The notes under the pieces are model-generated. The model saw only the letters and a list, made by a program, of their open reading frames with translations, made no database searches and had not been told where the DNA came from. Made by a program: the position numbers and the translations under genes. From Pseudomonas sp. ok272 (GTDB taxonomy: Bacteria > Pseudomonadota > Gammaproteobacteria > Pseudomonadales > Pseudomonadaceae), in assembly GCF_900109995.1 (NCBI RefSeq), contig NZ_FOCB01000009.1, positions 1-64,000 on the forward strand: a DNA stretch of 64,000 nucleotides. The letters run 5' to 3'. How positions within the stretch are numbered: position 1 is the stretch's first letter; the number at the start of each line of letters is the position of its first letter. Below, one piece after another: positions 52,749 to 61,340 of the stretch.

Positions 52749-54482
52749 TCAGGCCACCCCCTGGCTATGGGGAAACAACAAGTCGACAAAACGCTCGGCC
52801 ACCGGCTGCGGCTCATGATTGGCCAGCCCGGCGCGTTCGTTGGCTTCGATGAACACGTAGTCCGGCTGATCGGCGGCGGTCACCATCAGGTCCAGGCCGA
52901 CCATGGGAATGTCCAGGGCCCGCGCCGCGCGTATTGCCGCGTCCAGCAACGTGGGGTGTAGCTGCGCCGTGACGTCCTCCAGCGTGCCGCCGGTGTGCAG
53001 GTTGGCCGTGCGCCGCACGCACAGGTGTTCGCCGGCCGGTAGGATACTGGCCCCGTCGTAACCGGCCTCGTGCAGCGTGCGCTGGGTTTCCTGGTCCAGG
53101 GGGATCTTGCTCTCGCCGCCAGTCGCCGCTTGTCGGCGTCGGCTCTGGGCCTCGATCAGTGCACTCACCGTGTGCAAGCCGTCACCGACAATCTCGGCGG
53201 GCCGACGAATCGCCGCGGCCACCACCTCAAAGCCGATCACCAGGACCCGCAAGTCCAAGCCTTCGTGGAAGCTCTCCAGCAACACCCGGCTGTCGAACCG
53301 CAGTGCCTCGTCGATGGCCTGTTGCACAGCCTCGATAGTCCGCAAATCCACTGCAACGCCTTGACCCTGTTCGCCATCGCGGGGCTTGACCACCACCCGC
53401 AGGTGTTCGTCGAGGAACGCCAGGTTGTCATCGACACTGCCCGCCAACTGTTGGGCCGGTAGATGCAGGCCTGCGCCCTTGAGTACCGCATGGGTCAGGC
53501 TTTTGTCCTGGCACAGGCTCATGCTGATGGCGCTGGTCAGGTCGCTCAACGATTCCCGGCAACGTACCCGTCGCCCGCCATGGCTGAGGGTGAACATCCC
53601 GGCTGCGGCATCGTCGACTTGTACGTCGATACCGCGCCGGTGCGCTTCTTCGACGATGATCCGTGCGTAGGGATTGAATCCGGTTTCAGGGCCCGGGCCG
53701 AGGAACAGGGGCTGGTTGATGCCGTTCTTGCGTTTGATGGCGAAGGTCGACAGCGTACGAAATCCCAGCTTGGCGTAGAGCTGTTTCGCCTGGCGATTGT
53801 CGTGCAGCACCGAGAGGTCGAGGTAGCTCTGGCCGCGGCTCATGAAGTGCTCGATCAAATGCCGTACCAGCACCTCCCCCACACCGGGCCGCGAGCACTG
53901 CGGATCAACCGCCAGGCACCAGAGGCTGCTGCCGTTTTCCGGGTCGTGGAAGGCGCGGTGATGATTGAGCCCCATGACACTGCCGATCAACGCGCCGCTG
54001 TCCTCGTCTTCGGCCAGCCAGTAGACCGGGCCGCCGAGATCGCGGGGTGTCAGGCGCTGCGGGTCGATAGGTAGCATCGAGCGGCTCAGGTACAGCTGGT
54101 TGATCGCCTGCCAGTCTGCTTCGCTTTGCGCGCGGCGTATGCCAAAGCCACGAAACACCCGGGTCGCTTGGCGGTAGTCGCTGAACCACAGGCGCAGGGT
54201 GTCGGAGGGGTCGAGGAACAACTGCGTCGGCGCAAGCCCCAGCACTTGCTGGGGGGCGGCGACATACAGGGCGATGTCCCGCTCTCCCGGCTGTTCGTGG
54301 AGCAGTTCCCGGGCCAGGGACGCGGGGTCGGGGAAGGTGTGGCCGATCAGCAGCCGGCCCCAGCCGCAGTGCACGGCAATCGGTTCGCCGCCGTGGCTGC
54401 CGTCTTCGGCAAAGCGTGCCTGCAGGCGTTCGTAGGACGGCGCCTGACCCCGCAGCAAGCGTTGGTTCTGGTGAGGTTTCAT
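52749..54482 (-). CDS. ngg: N-acetylglutaminylglutamine synthetase (GNAT plus ATP-grasp)
   Basis: Bifunctional enzyme of 577 residues making the acetylated dipeptide of the osmoprotectant NAGGN. The N-terminal half is a GNAT acetyltransferase (CSRPGVGEVLVRHLIEHFMS is the acetyl-CoA loop); the C-terminal half is ATP-grasp (VVKPRDGEQGQGVAVDL, RVLLESFHEGLDLRVLVIG, GLDLMVTAADQPDYVFIEAN). The start at 54482 lies three bases after the amidotransferase stop, and the peptidase gene follows. Confidence 0.94.
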   Translation of the reverse strand: MKPHQNQRLLRGQAPSYERLQARFAEDGSHGGEPIAVHCGWGRLLIGHTFPDPASLARELLHEQPGERDIALYVAAPQQVLGLAPTQLFLDPSDTLRLWFSDYRQATRVFRGFGIRRAQSEADWQAINQLYLSRSMLPIDPQRLTPRDLGGPVYWLAEDEDSGALIGSVMGLNHHRAFHDPENGSSLWCLAVDPQCSRPGVGEVLVRHLIEHFMSRGQSYLDLSVLHDNRQAKQLYAKLGFRTLSTFAIKRKNGINQPLFLGPGPETGFNPYARIIVEEAHRRGIDVQVDDAAAGMFTLSHGGRRVRCRESLSDLTSAISMSLCQDKSLTHAVLKGAGLHLPAQQLAGSVDDNLAFLDEHLRVVVKPRDGEQGQGVAVDLRTIEAVQQAIDEALRFDSRVLLESFHEGLDLRVLVIGFEVVAAAIRRPAEIVGDGLHTVSALIEAQSRRRQAATGGESKIPLDQETQRTLHEAGYDGASILPAGEHLCVRRTANLHTGGTLEDVTAQLHPTLLDAAIRAARALDIPMVGLDLMVTAADQPDYVFIEANERAGLANHEPQPVAERFVDLLFPHSQGVA

Positions 54483-54485
54483 CGG

Positions 54486-56258
54486 TCAGATTCCTTGCTC
54501 GCTGAGCCATAGGTTCAGCGCCGCCAGTTGCCACAGCTTGGAGCCGCGTAACGGGGTCAACTGGCCCTGTGGGTCGCTCAGCAGGCGGTCAAGCATGGCG
54601 GGGTTGAACAGGCCGCGATCCTGGCTGGGGTCCAGCAACAAGTCGCGCACCCAATCCAGGGTGGCGCCCTGCAGATGTTTGAGACCCGGCACGGGGAAGT
54701 AACCTTTTTTGCGGTCGATCACCTCGCTGGGGATCACCCGGCGCGCGGCTTCCTTGAGTACATGCTTGCCACCGGCCGGCAGTTTGAATTGCCCCGGCAC
54801 CCGCGCCGACAACTCCACCAGCCGAAAGTCGAGAAAGGGCGTGCGCGCCTCCAGTCCCCAGGCCATGGTCATGTTATCCACACGTTTGACGGGGTCGTCG
54901 ACCAGCATCACCGTACTGTCCAGGCGCAGCGCTTTATCCACAGGCGCGGCGGCGCCCGGCTGGGCGAAATGCTCGCGCACGAAGTCGCCGGCAGCGTCAT
55001 GGTCGATCAGCCATTGCGGTTGCACGGTGGCGGCGTAGTCGGCGTAGTTGCGGTCGAAAAAAGCCTCGCGGTAGGCGGCGTACGGATCGCGGGCACCGTC
55101 GACCTGCGGGTACCAGTGATAACCGGCGAACAGTTCATCCGCGCCCTGGCCGCTCTGCACCACCTTGCAGTGCTTGGCCACCTCCCGGGACAGCAGGTAG
55201 AAGGCGATGCAGTCGTGGCTGACCATTGGCTCGCTCATGGCGCGAAAGGCCGCGGGCAGTTGCTCGATGATCTGGTGTTCGTCGATGCGCAGTTGGTGAT
55301 GGCGGGTGCCGTAGCGCTGGGCGATCAGGTCTGAGTACTGGAACTCATTCCCGCGTTCGCCGCCGGCATCTTCAAAGCCGATGGCGAACGTCGACAGGTC
55401 TTGCACCCCGGTTTCTCGCAGCAGGCCCACCAGCAAGCTGGAGTCGACGCCACCGGAAAGCAGCACGCCGACCTCCACCGCCGCGCGCTGACGAATCGCG
55501 ACCGCCTCGCGGGTGCTGTCGAGCACCCGCTCGCACCAGTCGTCGAGGGTCAGGTTCAGCTCATCGGCACGCGGGCCATAGGGCAACGTCCACCAGGTGT
55601 GCTGCTCGGTGCGACCGTCCGCTTCGATGCGCATCCAGGTGGCCGGTGGCAGCTTCTCGACCCCCATCAGCAAGGTGCGGGGCGCCGGGACCACGGCGTG
55701 AAAGTTCAGGTAGTGATTGAGCGCCACGGGGTCGAGCATTGGGTTGATGTCGCCGCCCTTGAGCAGTGCCGGCAAGGTCGAGGCAAAGCGCAGGCGCTGC
55801 CCGGTGCGCGACAGGTACAAGGGTTTGACACCGAGGCGGTCACGGGCCAGAAACAAGCGCTGGTGGTCACGCTCCCAGATGGCGATGGCAAACATGCCGT
55901 TGAGTTTGCCAAGCAGCTCAGGGCCCCAGGCGTGATAGCCCTTGAGCAGCACTTCGGTGTCGCCCTCGGAATAGAAAACATAGCCCAGGCTTTCCAGCTC
56001 GCAACGCAGTTCGGGGAAGTTGTAGATCGCCCCGTTGAACGCCAGCGACAGGCCGAGCGCGCTGTCGACCATCGGCTGCGCCGAGCGGTCAGACAGGTCC
56101 ATGATCTTCAGGCGCCGATGACCCAGGGCCATTGGTCCCTGACTGTGCAACCCCCAGGCGTCGGGGCCACGCGGGGCCAAGTGATGGGTGATGCGTTCAA
56201 GGGCGGCCAGGTCGGCCGGTTGATGATCAAAACGTAACTCGCCAGCTAATCCGCACAT
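54486..56258 (-). CDS. N-acetylglutaminylglutamine amidotransferase (AsnB-like)
   Basis: Class II glutamine amidotransferase of 590 residues that amidates the dipeptide to NAGGN, an osmoprotectant. The N-terminal nucleophile is Cys2 in MCGLAGELRF, with RGPDAWG and FNGAIYNF in the glutaminase domain. The ATP-pyrophosphatase domain has VGVLLSGGVDSSLLVGLL and VQSGQGADELFAGYHW. It is the first gene of the operon with ngg and the M42 peptidase. The shared divergent region to the NEL gene probably holds an osmotically regulated promoter. Confidence 0.93.
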   Translation of the reverse strand: MCGLAGELRFDHQPADLAALERITHHLAPRGPDAWGLHSQGPMALGHRRLKIMDLSDRSAQPMVDSALGLSLAFNGAIYNFPELRCELESLGYVFYSEGDTEVLLKGYHAWGPELLGKLNGMFAIAIWERDHQRLFLARDRLGVKPLYLSRTGQRLRFASTLPALLKGGDINPMLDPVALNHYLNFHAVVPAPRTLLMGVEKLPPATWMRIEADGRTEQHTWWTLPYGPRADELNLTLDDWCERVLDSTREAVAIRQRAAVEVGVLLSGGVDSSLLVGLLRETGVQDLSTFAIGFEDAGGERGNEFQYSDLIAQRYGTRHHQLRIDEHQIIEQLPAAFRAMSEPMVSHDCIAFYLLSREVAKHCKVVQSGQGADELFAGYHWYPQVDGARDPYAAYREAFFDRNYADYAATVQPQWLIDHDAAGDFVREHFAQPGAAAPVDKALRLDSTVMLVDDPVKRVDNMTMAWGLEARTPFLDFRLVELSARVPGQFKLPAGGKHVLKEAARRVIPSEVIDRKKGYFPVPGLKHLQGATLDWVRDLLLDPSQDRGLFNPAMLDRLLSDPQGQLTPLRGSKLWQLAALNLWLSEQGI

Positions 56259-56523
56259 AAATTCCTTACCGGTTTTGCCGTTGGGGAGGGTGTACCCAAA
56301 CGTGGGGTACTGAAGAACTGACCCTGTGGGTTTTCTGGAGTTTTAGATCGATCGGTTATAAGTATCCACGGCCCACCCTTGCATTCGTGGTGTTACATAC
56401 GTCTGTAATACATGCAAATAGTGGCGGGCAGAGGCTGGGTTATGCCCAGTTTTTTGCGCTGGATCAGCCGGGTGGCAGCGGTATCGTGGGCAGCACTGTC
56501 ATGTGCAATAAGGAGCATTGCCA
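56259..56523. other. Divergent region between the NAGGN operon and the NEL gene
   Basis: 265 bases hold the promoters of two divergent genes. GTATCGTGG at 56481 lies 43 bases before the NEL start and occurs at the same distance before the second large gene at 63619. No gene is seen. Confidence 0.5.
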
Positions 56524-59500
56524 ATGTCTGTGATGAACGATACCGACCCGCCTGCACCGGCGCTGAGCAACGAACAACGCCTCGCCGCGTTGCTGGAGCT
56601 GACGGGGGACCTGGATCACGCCCAGGTGCTGGACGAGACACTTCCACGTTGGTTGTACACGACCCAGGAAGCGGTGTTGAAGGCGCTGGAGCAGGCGCTA
56701 GCCAGCAGCCTGCGGTATCAGCTCAGGGTCGAGCAGTACCTGCGAGAGCTAGAACCGCCCGAACAATTCTGCGCGCGCCAGTTGCGCCAGCACCTACCGC
56801 CTGAGTGGGAGGGGCCGCTGGACGTTGAACTCGACCTGCTGGAACTGCCCAGGCGGGTGATTACCGGAGGCGATCTGGGGGGCGTGGCCGAAGAGGTGAC
56901 GTACGACTATCGAACGCTGGTACACGCGGCCATGCAGGGCTTTACCGAGGGTGAGGCCCAGGGCAGCGATTTGTCCCCGCGCGCGGTGATCCTGAGCAGT
57001 GGCACAAAAAAAGCGGCCCAGGTCAGCCCGGTCCAGTTTGCCCGCTATTGTCGCCAACTTGACCTGGGCAAGCGCTACCAGGCGCACGTACGCGAGGTCT
57101 TCAAGTGGGCGCCGGCTGTCGAGGACCCGGCGTACGCTTCGTACAGCCCGGCAGCGGTGGATATTTCCCGGCTCAAATCCCTGGATATGCAGATCGACCT
57201 GCACATCGCCTACGCCATGGCGCATATCAGTGAGTCGACGTATCGCCAGTTGCTCACGTTGAACGAGTTCGACGGGGCGCCACCCCTCGCCGCCGACCAC
57301 CTGCCCCAAGGGCGCAAGCTCAAGTGGCAGGGCCTGAAGATTCATGGCTGCTGCCTGTGGGGAGCGCTGGTGTTCTCCAGTACCGGAACCGACTCTGCCT
57401 TTGCCGGCCAGTGTGTGGTCTATCTGCCCAACGAACCGGTGCGCCCGCTCTATGAATACCCCTCCCCGGAAGCCTTCAAGCTGTACCTGGGCCTGAAACT
57501 GCGGGTGCCGTCCTATCGCAAGCGGTTCGAGCGTTACCTGAGTGAGGTCGATCGGGATGAGTTCTTTCGACGGATGGATGACGAACAGGGCCTGGGGTCG
57601 CTCGAACCGCTGCCCGCCGCGACCCGCTTCTCCGATTTTGTGTTCAATGCCTATACCGGCAGGGCGCTGCTGGACGCCCGTGTCCTGGTGGTGCCCAACG
57701 GTGATGTCGATGCCCAGCAGCGCGACGCCCGATTTATGCGCTACCTGGACGCGGGGCTGACACTGGCCAATGTGGCCGGTTTTTTTGTGCCGGTCCTGGG
57801 GCAATTGATGTTGGGGGTCGCCATCGGGGAGATGCTCGGCGAGACCTATGAAGCGGTCCAGGATTGGCGCCACCAGGATCGGCACGAGGCCCTGGGCCAT
57901 GTGCTTTCGGTGGCGCAGAGCCTGGCGTCGCTGGCGGCGTTCGCGGCGGCGGGCAAGGTGGTGGGCTCGGCGCTGGGGCGGCTGAACGTGAGCACTCAGG
58001 AGCACTTTGCACAGTTCGAAGTCATTCACCGCGCCGATGGCAGCTCCAGGCTCTGGCGCGTGAACCTGCGGCCCTACCGCCAGCCCGAAAGCGTAATCGA
58101 GGGATTGACCCCCGATCCCAAGGGCCTCTATCAGCGTAATGGCGCGCATTACCTGCGCCTCGAGGGTGACCTTTACCAGGTTGGCTACGACGCGCCATCG
58201 GGCCAATGGTCCATCCATCACCCCACACGTGAGGACGCCTATCGCCTGCCCCTTGAGCACAACGGCGAGCGCGGCTGGCGGCATGTACATGAGCATGAGT
58301 GGTCTGATGCCGACTACGCGCTGAGACGCATTGACCCGCGCCTGGGCAACTTGGCGCCACGCGTCATGAACTATGCCCGGGCCATTACCGGGCTGGACTT
58401 GGCGCAGGCACAGCAGTTGGCCCGGGAGAGTCGGCCGCTGCCTGCCAGGTTCGAAGATTGCGTCAACCGTTTTCGCCTCGACCAGCAGGTGCGTGACCTG
58501 CGCTGGCAACTGGAGCAGGGGCACTATCACGACCCGGAGACGGCGGTGGCCAAAATGAACACCTTGCCCTTGTTGCCCGGCTGGCCCAAGGGGCGCTTCT
58601 TCGAGGTGCTGGACAGTGCGGGCGAAGTGGCTGCGCGTTATCCGGAGGTCGCGCCGTTTGATTACGCAGACCTGAGCATTCTTATCACTGAGCAGGAAGT
58701 GGCCAAGGGGCTGGTGCTGGACACTTTGCTCCGTACGTTGAGTGAGGAAGAAACCCTGGGCTTGCTGGGAAGTCACCCAGGCCTGACTCAGGCACGTGCG
58801 TTGTTGGCGGGGCGGTTGATCCAGACCTTGAAGCAGCAGCATAAGCGGGTGTTCGACTTGCTATATGCGGCCTACGACAGCACCGCCTCTGCCAAGTCAT
58901 CGCTGGTGCGCGAGGTGTTCCCGCAACTGCCCGTCAGGCTGATCCGCCAGCTACGCGGCGAGATGTCGACGGTTGAGCAACAGATTCTCAGTCAGCGCCG
59001 GCGAGTGCCCCTGCACCTGGCGCAAAAAGCCCGCGAGGCCTGGGACGCGGTGCAGGTGGATCGCGCCATCTGCGGGCTGTACGTGCCGGAACTGGCCAAC
59101 GACGACACCTATCGCATGATCGGCAGATTGCTCGCCCGTCTCGAGGGGTGGCCGCGTGAAGGGGTGTTCGAGGTGCGCGACAACACGGTCGATGGCCCGT
59201 TGCTCGATACCTTTGGTCGGGGCGCGTCGCCACGCAACGTGCTGGTTCGCGCGGGCGAAACGTACCAGGCATTCGACCGGGCAGGGCAATCACTGGGCGT
59301 GCCTGTCGAGGGCCCGGAGAGTTTTTACCAGGCGCTGCTCAATGCCCTGAGCCGTGAGGAACACACGGCGTTGGGGATAGGTGAGGAAAGCGTGCGCAAG
59401 TGGCAGTTGCAGGCCAAGTTGATGCGCCTGGCTGAAGATGATCGGCCCCTGGCGGTCCGTGCGGTACACGGGGAACTGGCGGAACCGGACACGGCGTGGC

Positions 59501-61335
59501 TGGCGTGCGCCCAGGCCTCGCCTGCGGAGCTGGCGCCCCACCCGGCCAGTCTGCTGCGCAAGGTTCGTCACCTGTTCCCCCTGCTCGATGACGCGCAATT
59601 GCATGCCTTTATCGACAACCTGGGCAGCGATCACGTGACCCGGGCGACGGCCTTCAAGGCCCTGCAACAGCAGCATCAGGCCTTGCGTGCGGCGCTGCGA
59701 ACCTGGCGGTCCCAGGACGCCCAAGGCGGGTCCTCGCTGCTGGCGCGCATCGAGTTGCGGCGCAGTCGCGAGATCGTCGCCAACCGCATCGAGCGCTGCT
59801 GGCGGCATATGCTCAAGGTAAGCGATGAATACAACGTCAGCGTGCCCGGCCTTGAACTGGACAACCTGCAGGTCGGTAGCTTGCCGACCTTGCCGGCGCA
59901 GGTCGAGTTCAGGCATGTGCGGCGCCTTTCCCTGGGCCACATGGGGCTGGGGGACGATGCCGCGTACTTCCTCAAGCATTTCCCCGAGATCGAGAGCCTG
60001 GACCTGACGCGCAACCGATTGACCCGAGTCCCCGAGGTGCTCTCGCACCTGGCTGAACTCAAGCAGGTGTACCTGGACAGCAACCAGTTGCAGCTCAACG
60101 ACTATGGGCGTCGTCGTCTTGCCGGCCTGACGCGCTTGCGAACCCTCAGTCTGAACGACAACCCGCTGGGTGACGCACCGGATGTCAGCCGGCTGTTCGA
60201 TTTGCGCTGTCTGCTGTTGCGCGATACCCGCGCCAGGAGTGTGCCCGAGGGCTTGCAGCGCTTGCCGAACCTGGAACTTGTGGACCTGCGCGGCAACGAC
60301 ATCAGTACCTTGCCGGCCTGGTTGTTCCGCATGTCCCGGCGCTTCAGCCGAGCCATCAACCTGCGACTCAACCCTTTGTCCGAGAGTAGCCGGGAGGCCT
60401 TGTTGACCTACCGCAACACCGTGGGGGTCGGTATGGGTTACGTCGAGGACGATATCGTGCGCCTCAATGAGCAAGCGGCGCGTGAACTGTGGCTTGGCCA
60501 TGAGCATCTCCCCACGTCGTCGCGCAGCGCTATCTGGCAGGGGCTCAAGGACGATCCGGCCAGCGAAGGCCTGTTCAAGCTGTTGGCCGAACTGGGCGGG
60601 GCGGCCGACACCAGCTATGTGCACGAAGACATGGTGCGCCGGGTGTGGGACGTGCTGCACGCCGCGTCGACCGATGCCGCGCTGCGCAGCGAGATCTTCG
60701 ACCGGGCGGCCACCCCGATCAATTGCGATGATGCGGCCGCGCTTAACTTCAGCAGCCTGGAAGTGCTGGTCGAGATCGACAAGGCGTCGCGGCTGGTGGG
60801 CAGCCCGACGTTCAAGGCGAACGCCATGGCGAAGCTGGGGCGGGGGTTGTTTCGCTTGGATCAACTGGAAAACATCGCGCAGACGTTCCGGGAGCAGCAT
60901 CCACATGTCGATCCGTTGGAGGTCAGCCTGGCCTATCGCACCGGCCTGGCCCGCGAGCTTGAGCTGCCGGGGCAACCCCAGCACATGCGCTATGCGAGCT
61001 TGAGTGGCGTCACCAGCGATGCACTGAATCGCGCCGAGGGCGAGGTCCGGCAGGCCGAGTTGAGTACCCGGCTACCGGATTTCCTGGTGCAGCAACCGTT
61101 TTGGCTGACGCATCTGCGGCGACGGTTTGCCGCCGTCTTCGAACGCCTCAACCTACCCTTCCACCAGCGCATGCATGCCGCGTTCAGCCGGTCCCAGGCG
61201 TTGACGGACCAGGCTTACCGCGATCAGGTCGATGAGATCCAGCGCGAGCAGGAGCAGGCCCAGGAACGCACCTACCGGCGCTTGACCCTGGAGTCGTTGT
61301 CGGATGATGCGCCGACCGCGTGCCCCGTGCCGTAG
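56524..61335 (+). CDS. LRR protein with C-terminal NEL-type E3 ubiquitin ligase domain
   Basis: 1603-residue protein. The N-terminal third resembles the DUF6543/dermonecrotic-toxin-type region seen in such Pseudomonas proteins; a hydrophobic stretch, VAGFFVPVLGQLMLGVAIG, lies around residue 420. Leucine-rich repeats (LESLDLTRNRLTRVPEVL, LRTLSLNDNPLGDAPDV, LELVDLRGNDISTLPAWL) occupy about 1107-1270. The C-terminal 300 residues match the NEL fold, with the CxD catalytic motif INCDDAAALNFSSLEVLV; Cys is residue 1401. NEL enzymes (IpaH, SspH) are host-directed effectors. AAGGAG precedes the ATG. No Sec signal; secretion route unknown. Confidence 0.85.
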   Translation: MSVMNDTDPPAPALSNEQRLAALLELTGDLDHAQVLDETLPRWLYTTQEAVLKALEQALASSLRYQLRVEQYLRELEPPEQFCARQLRQHLPPEWEGPLDVELDLLELPRRVITGGDLGGVAEEVTYDYRTLVHAAMQGFTEGEAQGSDLSPRAVILSSGTKKAAQVSPVQFARYCRQLDLGKRYQAHVREVFKWAPAVEDPAYASYSPAAVDISRLKSLDMQIDLHIAYAMAHISESTYRQLLTLNEFDGAPPLAADHLPQGRKLKWQGLKIHGCCLWGALVFSSTGTDSAFAGQCVVYLPNEPVRPLYEYPSPEAFKLYLGLKLRVPSYRKRFERYLSEVDRDEFFRRMDDEQGLGSLEPLPAATRFSDFVFNAYTGRALLDARVLVVPNGDVDAQQRDARFMRYLDAGLTLANVAGFFVPVLGQLMLGVAIGEMLGETYEAVQDWRHQDRHEALGHVLSVAQSLASLAAFAAAGKVVGSALGRLNVSTQEHFAQFEVIHRADGSSRLWRVNLRPYRQPESVIEGLTPDPKGLYQRNGAHYLRLEGDLYQVGYDAPSGQWSIHHPTREDAYRLPLEHNGERGWRHVHEHEWSDADYALRRIDPRLGNLAPRVMNYARAITGLDLAQAQQLARESRPLPARFEDCVNRFRLDQQVRDLRWQLEQGHYHDPETAVAKMNTLPLLPGWPKGRFFEVLDSAGEVAARYPEVAPFDYADLSILITEQEVAKGLVLDTLLRTLSEEETLGLLGSHPGLTQARALLAGRLIQTLKQQHKRVFDLLYAAYDSTASAKSSLVREVFPQLPVRLIRQLRGEMSTVEQQILSQRRRVPLHLAQKAREAWDAVQVDRAICGLYVPELANDDTYRMIGRLLARLEGWPREGVFEVRDNTVDGPLLDTFGRGASPRNVLVRAGETYQAFDRAGQSLGVPVEGPESFYQALLNALSREEHTALGIGEESVRKWQLQAKLMRLAEDDRPLAVRAVHGELAEPDTAWLACAQASPAELAPHPASLLRKVRHLFPLLDDAQLHAFIDNLGSDHVTRATAFKALQQQHQALRAALRTWRSQDAQGGSSLLARIELRRSREIVANRIERCWRHMLKVSDEYNVSVPGLELDNLQVGSLPTLPAQVEFRHVRRLSLGHMGLGDDAAYFLKHFPEIESLDLTRNRLTRVPEVLSHLAELKQVYLDSNQLQLNDYGRRRLAGLTRLRTLSLNDNPLGDAPDVSRLFDLRCLLLRDTRARSVPEGLQRLPNLELVDLRGNDISTLPAWLFRMSRRFSRAINLRLNPLSESSREALLTYRNTVGVGMGYVEDDIVRLNEQAARELWLGHEHLPTSSRSAIWQGLKDDPASEGLFKLLAELGGAADTSYVHEDMVRRVWDVLHAASTDAALRSEIFDRAATPINCDDAAALNFSSLEVLVEIDKASRLVGSPTFKANAMAKLGRGLFRLDQLENIAQTFREQHPHVDPLEVSLAYRTGLARELELPGQPQHMRYASLSGVTSDALNRAEGEVRQAELSTRLPDFLVQQPFWLTHLRRRFAAVFERLNLPFHQRMHAAFSRSQALTDQAYRDQVDEIQREQEQAQERTYRRLTLESLSDDAPTACPVP

Positions 61336-61340
61336 GTCGA

